This document shows, in pieces, positions 1-7,461 of a stretch of DNA of 23,800 bases. Each line of letters opens with the position of its first letter. Positions within the stretch are counted from its first letter, which is position 1. The position numbers and the translations under genes are program-made. Location of the stretch: the NCBI GenBank assembly GCA_964589175.1, contig CAZPRY010000057.1:1-23800 (forward strand), given 5' to 3'. Under the pieces are notes generated by a model that was not told the DNA's origin, did no database searches, and saw nothing but the letters and a program-made list of their open reading frames with translations. This DNA comes from CAZPRY01 sp964589175 (GTDB lineage: Bacteria; Fidelibacterota; UBA2242).

Positions 1-83
1 AGCTCCAGAGCGGTAGTTAGTCGATCATCGGACATTATTTATGCAATTCGCTATAAATAGTCATAAAAAGATCTTGAAAAGCA

Positions 84-112
84 TTGCGTTCGAGGGATCT
101 ATTGTGTATATT
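84..112 (+). promoter_or_regulatory. Candidate sigma70-type promoter of the rex-hyd operon
   Basis: TTGCGT at 84-89 and TATATT at 107-112 are separated by 17 bases. The -10 matches TATAAT at five of six positions; the -35 matches TTGACA at only three. The predicted transcription start near 118-120 falls inside the Rex-like palindrome, which is the arrangement expected of a repressed promoter. FCB-group sigma factors can use other consensus sequences, so this is an inference from position and spacing. Confidence 0.5.
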
Positions 113-114
113 AA

Positions 115-132
115 CTGTGAATTTATTCACAA
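115..132. promoter_or_regulatory. Rex operator (ROP-like palindrome)
   Basis: The 16-base core TGTGAATTTATTCACA (116-131) is a perfect inverted repeat of seven bases per arm around TT. Including its flanks it matches the Rex box TTGTGAAnnnnTTCACAA at every defined position except the first, which is C instead of T. It sits 24 bases before the rex start codon and overlaps the predicted transcription start. The established model is that Rex binds such sites when NADH/NAD+ is low and leaves when NADH binds. Autoregulation of rex together with the downstream hydrogenase genes is inferred. Confidence 0.85.
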
Positions 133-155
133 TGTGATCAAATGAACGGTACTAT

Positions 156-776
156 ATGGAACATGTGTCCGAAAAATCGATCGAAAGAATCACGCTCTAT
201 CGCCGAATCCTGCTGAGACTCCAAAAAGCCGGCCGCGAAAGTATCTATTCCCATGAACTCGCCAGGCTGTCGGGATCTTTACCGGCCAAAGTCCGGCGCG
301 ATCTGATGTCCATCGGTTATTCGGGAACGCCGGTGCACGGCTACAAGGTCGGTGTGCTGCTCGAAAGCATCAGCGAATTTATCGACCGGGGAGGCAAGAC
401 CAACGTTGCCATCGTCGGAATAGGAAATCTGGGAAGATCTATCGCCGGGTATATTCAGGGTCGACGCAGCAAAATGGACATCAGTGCTCTTTTCGACAAG
501 GATCCGATCCTGGTGGACCGCGTGATTATCGGGATTCGGTGCTACCATATTGATGAGCTGGCCAAGGTTGTCAAGGAGAAAGATATTCAGCTGGCAATCA
601 TCACCGTACCTGAGGGCGAGGCCCAGGCTGTGGCCGATGTTCTCGTTTCAGCCGGCATAAAGGGCATCTTGAATTACGCACCGTTGAAATTGCAGACGCC
701 ACCGGATGTTTATATTGAGGATCGGGATATGATTATGGCAGTTGAAAAAGTCGCCTACTATTCAAGGAATAAGTGA
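156..776 (+). CDS. rex: Redox-sensing transcriptional repressor Rex
   Basis: This 206-residue protein has the usual Rex length and layout. An N-terminal winged-helix DNA-binding domain (about 1-75) contains the AKVRRDLMSIGYSG recognition region (44-57). A Rossmann domain follows, with VAIVGIGNLGR (84-94) carrying the GxGxxG dinucleotide fingerprint. The tail (GIKGILNYAPLKL, then the VEKVAYY helix) matches the domain-swapped C-terminal helix of Rex dimers. Rex senses the NADH/NAD+ ratio and represses fermentation and hydrogenase genes when NADH is low. The palindrome at 115-132 is a good match to its operator. The gene is first in the hydrogenase transcript, 13 bases before hydC, so it probably represses itself and the operon. 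An upstream ATG at 142 is out of frame, so the start at 156 is preferred. The assignment is secure; the regulon is inferred. Confidence 0.93.
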   Translation: MEHVSEKSIERITLYRRILLRLQKAGRESIYSHELARLSGSLPAKVRRDLMSIGYSGTPVHGYKVGVLLESISEFIDRGGKTNVAIVGIGNLGRSIAGYIQGRRSKMDISALFDKDPILVDRVIIGIRCYHIDELAKVVKEKDIQLAIITVPEGEAQAVADVLVSAGIKGILNYAPLKLQTPPDVYIEDRDMIMAVEKVAYYSRNK

Positions 777-789
777 AAAAGGAAACCGT

Positions 790-1269
790 ATGAACGACGC
801 AATTAATCGAATTTTACAAAACTATCCGAACGCGAAACGCGATTCGTTGATTCCCATTCTCCAGGACGTGCAGGAAGAATTGGGATATATCTCCAAAGAA
901 GCCGTGACTGTGATCGGTGATCATCTTGGTTTACCGACCAGCAAGATTTACGGAGTTGCCACCTTCTACAACCAGTTTCGTTTTGAGGCTGTTGGGCAGT
1001 ACCACATCCAGGTTTGCCGCGGCACTGCCTGTCATGTGCGGGGATCGGCCAAGGTACTGGATGCGGTTGAAAGAGAATTAAAACTAAAACCTGATGAAAC
1101 CAGCCGCGATGGCGTGTTCAGTCTCGAAGTAGTTGCCTGCATCGGTGCCTGCGGATTGGCGCCCGTAATTGCCATTAACGGCGAGTTTTACGCCGGTGTT
1201 ACTCCCGATAGTGTTAGAAAAATTCTCCGAAAATATCGCAGAAAGGTCACCGCAAATGCCGAAAATTAA
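790..1269 (+). CDS. hydC: NuoE-like [2Fe-2S] subunit of multimeric [FeFe]-hydrogenase (HydC/HndA type)
   Basis: This 159-residue thioredoxin-like ferredoxin belongs to the NuoE / 24-kDa family. The [2Fe-2S] ligands are Cys76 and Cys81 (CRGTAC) and Cys117 and Cys121 (CIGAC), with the family spacing CxxxxC...CxxxC. The N-terminal helical part includes the typical LPILQDVQEELGYIS-like segment and the YGVATFYNQF motif. In HydABC and HndABCD complexes this subunit docks on the NuoF-like subunit and is needed for NAD(H)-linked bifurcation. The ATG at 790 is chosen because AAAGGA lies about seven bases upstream; an in-frame upstream ATG at 742 lies inside rex. Its end overlaps hydB by 14 bases, suggesting translational coupling. 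The gene name follows Thermotoga usage; hndA is the Desulfovibrio equivalent. Confidence 0.9.
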   Translation: MNDAINRILQNYPNAKRDSLIPILQDVQEELGYISKEAVTVIGDHLGLPTSKIYGVATFYNQFRFEAVGQYHIQVCRGTACHVRGSAKVLDAVERELKLKPDETSRDGVFSLEVVACIGACGLAPVIAINGEFYAGVTPDSVRKILRKYRRKVTANAEN

Positions 1270-3250
1270 TGAAGTCCATTGTTGCGATTCATGCTGGCAT
1301 GAAGTGAATCGACCCTGTCCGGAACTGGTTGAATGTCTCACCCGAGGACCGCTCTGCCATAGTAATCCGAATTGCCGTGAAGAACGTGGAGATAGAATTG
1401 CCCGTCTTAAACGCGAGAAGCTCGACCGGCCGGTCATTTTCATCGGAACGGGTACTTGCGGAATGGGAGCAGGCGCCGGTAAAACGCTAGCCCGGATTGG
1501 GCAGTATTTGAATGATAAAAATATCGCAGCCGATATCGTCGAAGTCGGCTGCATCGGTCTCTGTGTCGAAGAACCGATTGTGGACGTTCAGTTGCCTGGG
1601 AGAGCCCGGGTTTCCTTTCGTAAAGTGACCGAAGATAAAGTCGAGAACCTGCTCGATACGGCTCTTCGCGGCGAGATTCCCGGTGAAATGGTCATCGCCC
1701 AGCACGAGAATCAAAATATGCAGGCCTGGGACGGCGTAGTCAAAATTAACGAGCATCCTTTCTTTGCCCCGCAGACGCGCTGGGTTTTAGTGAACTGCGG
1801 TATCGTGAATCCATCCAGCATTGATGAATATATAGCCCGGGGCGGATACGACGCCCTTGCCAAAGTTTTGCGGAATTACTCCGCGGAAGATTTATGCGAT
1901 CTCATTGAGAAAAGCGGTTTACGAGGACGAGGCGGCGGCGGCTTCCCCATTGCGAAAAAGTGGAAACTGGCGCGAGAAATCCCCTCCGATCAGCGCTACT
2001 ATGTCTGTAATGCCGACGAGGGCGATCCCGGGGCTTTTATGGACCGTGCGGTTATTGAAGGTGATCCTTATCGACTTCTGGAAGGCCTGACGATCTCCTC
2101 TTACGCGATCGGCGCCAGCAAGGCCTATATCTACATCCGGGCCGAATACCCTCTTGCAATTCAGCGGCTCAGGGAAGCTATCGCCCGCTCAAAAGAATAC
2201 GGACTTTTAGGACAGAATATCCTCGACAGCGGATTTAATCTGGATATTGTAATTAAAAAAGGTGCCGGTGCGTTTGTCTGCGGAGAGGAAACAGCCTTGA
2301 TGAACAGCATTGAAGGAAAACGCGGCATGCCTCGTCCTCGCCCTCCCTTTCCTTCCGAAAGTGGTCTGTTCAATAAGCCGACCGTGGTCAACAACGTGGA
2401 AACCCTCGCCAACCTGGCCGCCATCGTCACTAACGGGACGGATTGGTTTCGATCGATCGGAACCGAAAACAGTAAGGGAACGAAGGTTTTTGCACTATCG
2501 GGTAAAATCAACCGGACCGGCCTCGTTGAGGTTGCGATGGGCACCAAATTGCGTGACATCATTTATGAAATCGGTGGAGGCATTCCGGATGGCAAGGCCT
2601 ACAAAGCCGTGCAGATCGGCGGGCCCTCCGGCGGATGTATTCCGGCCCAGCACCTCGATATCGAAATAGATTATCAATCGCTGCAAACGGTTGGCGCCAT
2701 GATGGGTTCGGGCGGTTTGGTGGTGATGGACGAGACTACCTGCATGGTTGATATTGCCAAATTTTTCATGGATTTTATCCAGCGTGAAAGCTGCGGTAAG
2801 TGTATCCCCTGCCGGGAAGGCACGAAACGGATGCTGGAAATTCTGAAGAGCATCACCCGCAACCGCAAGAATGAGAATGAACTACAGGCGTTGGAACGTT
2901 TTAAGGGGGTTATGTACCTTAATCGTCTGGCCGGCGTGATCAAAGATACCAGTCTTTGCGGTCTGGGAAAATCGGCGCCTAATCCGGTCCTGAGCACCCT
3001 GCGCTGGTTTCGCCATGAATACGAATCCCACATCTACGAACGCAAATGTCCGGCGGGTGCCTGCACCGAACTATTACAATATGAGATCGACGCTAGCAAA
3101 TGTACCGGCTGTGCTGTGTGCGCCCGACAGTGTCCGGCCGAGGCGATTGTCGGTAATCCGAAGACGCCGCACTATATCATCCAGGATAAATGTATCGGCT
3201 GTGGCAGTTGCGTTCAGGTATGTCGTTTTAATGCCGTGACGGCCAAATAG
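1256..3250 (+). CDS. hydB: NuoF-like NAD(H)/FMN-binding subunit of [FeFe]-hydrogenase (HydB/HndC type)
   Basis: This 664-residue flavoprotein is expected to exchange electrons between NAD(H), FMN and iron-sulfur clusters. After a Cys-rich leader (1-55) comes a thioredoxin-like [2Fe-2S] domain with Cys68, Cys99 and Cys103. The FMN/NADH core (about 180-490) carries GLRGRGGGGFPIAKKW (221-236), CNADEGDPGAFMDR (251-264) and GAGAFVCGEETAL (336-348). The N3-type [4Fe-4S] cluster uses Cys513, Cys516, Cys519 and Cys568. A KCPAGAC element (597-603) precedes a two-cluster ferredoxin domain (Cys616/619/622/626 and Cys646/649/652/656). The C-terminal ferredoxin and the N-terminal [2Fe-2S] domain distinguish it from complex I NuoF and match bifurcating hydrogenase subunits. 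The ATG at 1256 has GAAAGG nine bases upstream; the longer reading frame starts inside hydC. Seven cysteines in residues 9-40 are unusual. Confidence 0.93.
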   Translation: MPKINEVHCCDSCWHEVNRPCPELVECLTRGPLCHSNPNCREERGDRIARLKREKLDRPVIFIGTGTCGMGAGAGKTLARIGQYLNDKNIAADIVEVGCIGLCVEEPIVDVQLPGRARVSFRKVTEDKVENLLDTALRGEIPGEMVIAQHENQNMQAWDGVVKINEHPFFAPQTRWVLVNCGIVNPSSIDEYIARGGYDALAKVLRNYSAEDLCDLIEKSGLRGRGGGGFPIAKKWKLAREIPSDQRYYVCNADEGDPGAFMDRAVIEGDPYRLLEGLTISSYAIGASKAYIYIRAEYPLAIQRLREAIARSKEYGLLGQNILDSGFNLDIVIKKGAGAFVCGEETALMNSIEGKRGMPRPRPPFPSESGLFNKPTVVNNVETLANLAAIVTNGTDWFRSIGTENSKGTKVFALSGKINRTGLVEVAMGTKLRDIIYEIGGGIPDGKAYKAVQIGGPSGGCIPAQHLDIEIDYQSLQTVGAMMGSGGLVVMDETTCMVDIAKFFMDFIQRESCGKCIPCREGTKRMLEILKSITRNRKNENELQALERFKGVMYLNRLAGVIKDTSLCGLGKSAPNPVLSTLRWFRHEYESHIYERKCPAGACTELLQYEIDASKCTGCAVCARQCPAEAIVGNPKTPHYIIQDKCIGCGSCVQVCRFNAVTAK

Positions 3251-3264
3251 GAGTGACCCAGGCT

Positions 3265-4986
3265 GTGATCAATATCGAAGTCAATAATAGAAAAGTTCAG
3301 GCCAACCCGGGAGAGACGATTTTAACCGCTCTCAAACGGGAAGGCGTTAAAGTGCCAACGCTCTGTTACATGGAAGGCCTGTTCCCCAGCGGGGCCTGCC
3401 GCATGTGTGTGGTGGAAATTGAAGGCTGGACCGGGTTGATTCCCAGCTGTGCCTATCCCGTGCAGGAAGGCATGAAGATTCAGACCCATTCACCGCGCGC
3501 CATCAAAGCGCGTAAAACCATCATCGAACTGCTTCTGGCCAGTCACCCGGATGACTGCCTCTACTGCGTCCGTAATGGTGAATGTGAATTGCAGATCCTG
3601 GCCGAGGAGCTGGGCGTCCGGGAACGCCGCTACAGTGGCCAAAAGAGCGATTATCATATCGATTTGTCGAGTCCCTCGATCGTACGCGATCCCTCGAAAT
3701 GCATTCTTTGCGGCAAATGCGTGCGCGTCTGCGAGGAAATTCAGGGGGTCAGCGCGATTGATTTTATTAACCGGGGGAGCAAAACAATAGTTGGAACGAC
3801 ATTCAACGAAGGCTTGAATGTATCCAGCTGCATCAATTGCGGTCAGTGTATTGCCGTGTGCCCGACCGGCGCCCTGCGCGAGAAGAGCCACCTTAAAGAA
3901 GTGATGGACGCGATTGCCGATCCGGATAAGTTTGTGGTTGTTCAGCATGCTCCGGCCGTCTCGGTATCGCTTGGCGAAACCATTGGGATAAAAGCCGGGC
4001 AGGATGTTTTGGGCAAGATGACGGCCGCCTTGCGGCGTATCGGTTTTAATCGCGTTTTTGACACGGCCTTTTCCGCGGATCTGACAATAATGGAAGAAGC
4101 ATCCGAACTGGTGCATCGTCTTAAAAACGGTGGAAAATTGCCGCTAATGACCAGTTGTTCACCGGGTTGGATAAAATATGTGGAAGAGTTTTTCCCGGAA
4201 TTTACGGACAACCTTTCGACTTGCAAAAGCCCGCAGCAGATGATGGGTGCCATCATCAAGACCTACTTTGCCGAAAAAGAGGGTATCGATCCCTCCAAAA
4301 TATTCAGCGTATCGATTATGCCCTGCACGGCTAAGAAATTCGAGGCCGGCCGGCCCGAGATGGGACGCAACGGGATTTCCGATGTTGATGCGGTGTTGAC
4401 AACCCGCGAACTCGCGCGCCTGATTAAACTGCGCGGCCTGGATCTGAATGAACTGAATCCTGAGGGCAATGATACGCCTTTTGGCGAGCGCAGTTCGGCC
4501 GGAAAATTATTCGGCGTTTCGGGCGGCGTGATGGAAGCAGCCGTGCGCAGCGCGCATTTCTTTCTGACCGGGAAAGACATGGAGGATCCCAAAATTCAAG
4601 CCCTACGCGGGCTGGACGGTACCAAAGAAGTGCATGTGGAAATTGCCGGTATTAAACTCGGCCTGGTCGCTGTGAGCGGACTCGGCAATGCCAGAAAAGT
4701 GCTGGAAGAGATCAGGAACGGCCGCGACGACATTCATTTTATCGAAGTGATGACCTGTCCGGGCGGCTGTATTGCCGGCGGCGGTCAGCCGCTTTCGGCC
4801 AATCTCGATGAGATCAAAGCCCGCATGAAGGCACTCTATACCATCGATCGGGATGCCTTGAACAGATTATCTCATCGCAATAAAAATATTGAAAAAATAT
4901 ACGCAGACTTTTTAGGTGAACCGCTGGGCGAAAAGAGTCACCAGCTGCTGCATACGAAATACAGCAAGAGAGAAGTCTTACACTAG
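3265..4986 (+). CDS. hydA: [FeFe]-hydrogenase catalytic subunit
   Basis: This 573-residue cytoplasmic enzyme interconverts protons and H2. The domains, in order, are: a plant-type [2Fe-2S] ferredoxin (Cys34, 45, 48, 62); a His-ligated [4Fe-4S] site (His94, Cys98, 101, 107); two [4Fe-4S] sites (Cys146/149/152/156 and 189/192/195/199); the H-cluster domain; and the small-subunit-like tail ending HQLLHTKYSKREVLH. The active-site motifs are TSCSPGW (L1, 296-302), IMPCTAKKFE (L2, 351-360) and EVMTCPGGCIAGGGQP (L3, 494-509), with ligand cysteines 354, 498 and 502 present. L1 has Ser299 where the best-studied enzymes have the second Cys of TSCC. The GTG at 3265 is preferred because AGGAG at 3249-3253 overlaps the alternative GTG at 3253 and is correctly placed for the later one. 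With hydC and hydB it forms a trimeric hydrogenase, probably electron-bifurcating or confurcating; direction cannot be told from sequence. Confidence 0.95.
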   Translation: MINIEVNNRKVQANPGETILTALKREGVKVPTLCYMEGLFPSGACRMCVVEIEGWTGLIPSCAYPVQEGMKIQTHSPRAIKARKTIIELLLASHPDDCLYCVRNGECELQILAEELGVRERRYSGQKSDYHIDLSSPSIVRDPSKCILCGKCVRVCEEIQGVSAIDFINRGSKTIVGTTFNEGLNVSSCINCGQCIAVCPTGALREKSHLKEVMDAIADPDKFVVVQHAPAVSVSLGETIGIKAGQDVLGKMTAALRRIGFNRVFDTAFSADLTIMEEASELVHRLKNGGKLPLMTSCSPGWIKYVEEFFPEFTDNLSTCKSPQQMMGAIIKTYFAEKEGIDPSKIFSVSIMPCTAKKFEAGRPEMGRNGISDVDAVLTTRELARLIKLRGLDLNELNPEGNDTPFGERSSAGKLFGVSGGVMEAAVRSAHFFLTGKDMEDPKIQALRGLDGTKEVHVEIAGIKLGLVAVSGLGNARKVLEEIRNGRDDIHFIEVMTCPGGCIAGGGQPLSANLDEIKARMKALYTIDRDALNRLSHRNKNIEKIYADFLGEPLGEKSHQLLHTKYSKREVLH

Positions 4987-4997
4987 GAGATCATGGC

Positions 4998-7019
4998 GTG
5001 GTAAATCGCAAACTGGAACCGCTGGTCCGAACCATTAAAGGCAAGTGCCGGGCATGCTACACATGTGTGCGCGAGTGCCCGGCCAAAGCTATCCGGATTG
5101 TCGAGGGGCAGGCCGAGGTGATTCCGCATCGTTGTATCGGTTGCGGGAATTGCGTGCGGGTCTGTTCACAGGGCGCCAAGGTCGTCCAGAGTTCCATCAT
5201 CGAAGTTCAGGAAATCCTGCAATCCGGTGATCGGGTGGCGGCGATTATTGCACCCAGTTTTCCGGCGGATTTTTATGAAATGGATTATCGCGAATTCGTC
5301 GGCAAGATTCGTGCGCTGGGTTTTGATCTGGTTAACGAGGTAGGTTTTGGAGCTGACCTGGTCGGCCGTAAAATGCGTGAATTACTCGAACAGAGCAATG
5401 ACCGCCATATCTCCAGCGCCTGTCCGGCGGTTTTTGGCTATATCAAACGCTATCATCCCGAGTTGATCGATAAAATCGCACCGGTTGTGTCGCCTATGGT
5501 TGCCACCGCCCGGGCTTTGCACGAAATACATGGCAAGGACTTACGCATGATTTTCATCGGTCCGTGCGTGGCCAAGATGGGTGAGGCCTACAGCCAGGAG
5601 TTAGAGGGCGAAATCGACGAGGTCCTGACATTTCAGGAAATCCATCAGATGTTCGAAAAGGCGCACACTCTTCTCGAGGATGTTACGCCGAGCGATTTCG
5701 ACCCGCCGCACGCCGGCCGCGGCAATCTTTTTCCGATCCGGCGCGGACTACTGGAAGCAGCCGGAATCACTGAAGATTTAATCAGCGGCGAGGTCGTATC
5801 CGCCAACGGACGCACGAACTTTATCGACGCGATTATGGAGTTTGGTTCCGGTGATCTGGACGCCAGGTTACTCGATGTGCTCTGCTGCGATGGCTGCATC
5901 ATGGGCGCCGGGATGCGCACTAAATATCCGCTTTACCGCCGCCGGACACTGGTCAGCAACCACGTTCGCAAGGTCAGTTCCAGGCGCGATCCTGCCGTCT
6001 GGCAGGCATATATGGATCAATTCGAAGAGTTGGATTTATCCAGGGTATTCATCCCGAATGATCAGAGGATCGCCGATCCGGCCGAAGAGGCGGTGATTGA
6101 AATTCTGCAACGGCTGGGCAAGGTCAAGCCCGATGATGAACTGAATTGCGGCGCCTGCGGGTACGAGACCTGCCGGGAACATGCCATTGCGATTTATAAA
6201 GGCCTGGCGGAGTCCGAGATGTGCCTGCCGTATACGATCGAAAGATTGCACAATAGCATCCGGGAATTAAACCTGTCGCACGAGAACCTCGACAAAACCA
6301 AGGCTGCGCTGATCCAGGCCGAGAAAATGGCCAGCATGGGCCAATTGGCGGCCGGCATCGCGCATGAAGTCAACAATCCGCTCGGTGTGGTGTTGATGTA
6401 CGCCCACCTGCTGGCCGAGGAAGTCGACCAGAAGTCGGAGATGGCCGATGACCTCAAAATGATTGTCGAGCAAGCCGATCGCTGCAAGAATATCGTTTCC
6501 GGCCTATTGAACTTTGCACGCCAGAACAAGGTCAGCTACAAAACCGTCAATGTTACGGGTATGGTCGAAAATTTCCTGAAAACCGTGCAGACGCCAGCAA
6601 ATATCACTCTGACATTTCAAAATGAACTGGGCGATAATTCCGGCGCCGAAATCGATCATGACCAGATTATTCAGGTGATCACCAATCTGGTGAACAACAG
6701 TTTGACGGCCTTACCCGACGGCGGCGAGGTTCGCATCAAAGCTTCAGCAGACACGGAATGGCTGTATCTGGAGATCAGCGATACCGGCTGCGGAATACCC
6801 AAGGATCATCTGACGAAAATATTTGAGCCGTTCTTTACGACCAAGAAGCTGGGTTTGGGGACCGGCCTGGGATTATCCATCATCTACGGAATTGTCAAGA
6901 TGCATAATGGCGATATTCGGGTTGACTCCAATTGCGACCTACTGGCGGGTCCCACCGGAACCAATTTCAGGATAACGCTACCCCGAAAAAAGAGAATTAA
7001 GAAGATCGAAAGTTGTTAA
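4998..7019 (+). CDS. Hydrogenase-like iron-sulfur sensor histidine kinase (HydS-like, C1-type)
   Basis: This 673-residue protein is a putative H2 or redox sensor. Two [4Fe-4S] ferredoxin motifs (Cys17/20/23/27 and 46/49/52/56) lead into an [FeFe]-hydrogenase-like domain (about 78-320). Its Cys142 (SSACPA), Cys190 (GPCVAK) and Cys296/Cys300 (CCDGC) sit where the H-cluster cubane ligands are expected. The proton-relay Cys of TSCC is Ala141. A CGxCGxxxC iron-sulfur domain follows (Cys384, 387, 392, 409), then a short coiled linker. The HisKA domain has phospho-acceptor His456 (AAGIAHEVNNP). The ATPase domain has N-box N563-N567, DTGCGIP (595-601), FEPFF (609-613) and GLGTGLGLS (619-627). No membrane segment is seen, so it is cytoplasmic. 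The GTG at 4998 follows AGGAGA by seven bases; hydA ends 11 bases earlier. It resembles the histidine-kinase-linked sensory hydrogenases of group C. Catalysis is doubtful; H-cluster occupancy is unproven. Confidence 0.88.
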   Translation: MVNRKLEPLVRTIKGKCRACYTCVRECPAKAIRIVEGQAEVIPHRCIGCGNCVRVCSQGAKVVQSSIIEVQEILQSGDRVAAIIAPSFPADFYEMDYREFVGKIRALGFDLVNEVGFGADLVGRKMRELLEQSNDRHISSACPAVFGYIKRYHPELIDKIAPVVSPMVATARALHEIHGKDLRMIFIGPCVAKMGEAYSQELEGEIDEVLTFQEIHQMFEKAHTLLEDVTPSDFDPPHAGRGNLFPIRRGLLEAAGITEDLISGEVVSANGRTNFIDAIMEFGSGDLDARLLDVLCCDGCIMGAGMRTKYPLYRRRTLVSNHVRKVSSRRDPAVWQAYMDQFEELDLSRVFIPNDQRIADPAEEAVIEILQRLGKVKPDDELNCGACGYETCREHAIAIYKGLAESEMCLPYTIERLHNSIRELNLSHENLDKTKAALIQAEKMASMGQLAAGIAHEVNNPLGVVLMYAHLLAEEVDQKSEMADDLKMIVEQADRCKNIVSGLLNFARQNKVSYKTVNVTGMVENFLKTVQTPANITLTFQNELGDNSGAEIDHDQIIQVITNLVNNSLTALPDGGEVRIKASADTEWLYLEISDTGCGIPKDHLTKIFEPFFTTKKLGLGTGLGLSIIYGIVKMHNGDIRVDSNCDLLAGPTGTNFRITLPRKKRIKKIESC

Positions 7020-7062
7020 TAAAATTTTCGAACAATCGAATATGAAAAAGGAATCGAGCGCC

Positions 7063-7458
7063 ATGGAAAACGAAAAAAAACATATTCTCCTCGTCGATGA
7101 CGACATTGACTTTTTAATACAGACCAAGACGCAACTGAAGGTTCACGGTTTTGAGATTACAACCGCCGAGAGCCTGCAGGAGGCTGAAGAGATGCTTAAA
7201 AAATTCCGGCCGGACCTGGCCATTCTCGATCTGATGATGGAGCACAGCGACGCCGGTTTCGCGCTGGCTTACCATATTAAGAAAAAAGACGAATCCATTC
7301 CGGTCATTCTGGTCACAGCCGTGGCAAGTGAGACGGGATTGGAATTCGATGTTGCTACGAATGAGGAACGCTCGTGGGTTAAGGCCGATGCCTTCCTCGC
7401 CAAACCGATCCGTTTCGAGCAGTTGCTGGCTGAGATCAAAAAGTACCTGAAGGATTGA
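7063..7458 (+). CDS. Single-domain response regulator (CheY-like receiver)
   Basis: This 131-residue protein is a receiver domain and nothing else. ILLVDDDIDF provides the acidic pocket, ILDLMM carries the phospho-acceptor Asp56, VTAVAS gives the conserved Thr, and FLAKPI gives the conserved Lys. The ATG at 7063 is preferred over an in-frame ATG at 7042 because AAAGGA lies ten bases upstream of it, while the earlier ATG has no ribosome site. The segment between the Thr and the Lys is longer than usual (about 28 residues, including ATNEERSWVKAD), as in receivers often found beside iron-sulfur kinases. It lies between the hydrogenase-like kinase and the receiver-kinase. I infer it is an intermediate or phosphate sink in their relay. 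It has no DNA-binding or enzymatic output domain. Confidence 0.87.
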   Translation: MENEKKHILLVDDDIDFLIQTKTQLKVHGFEITTAESLQEAEEMLKKFRPDLAILDLMMEHSDAGFALAYHIKKKDESIPVILVTAVASETGLEFDVATNEERSWVKADAFLAKPIRFEQLLAEIKKYLKD

Positions 7459-7461
7459 TCA

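Noticed and set aside
3253..3264. GTG at 3253 as the hydA start
   Set aside because: The only good ribosome site (AGGAG, 3249-3253) overlaps it. The GTG at 3265 gives correct spacing and the family N-terminus.
3490..4116. Long minus-strand frame of 208 codons inside hydA
   Set aside because: It lies wholly antisense to a conserved catalytic gene, has no ribosome site and no recognisable domain. It is explained by codon bias of hydA.
4993..4998. ATG at 4993 as the start of the sensor kinase
   Set aside because: It reads ATG GCG TGG TAA and stops at once; the GTG at 4998 opens the long frame with good spacing from AGGAGA.
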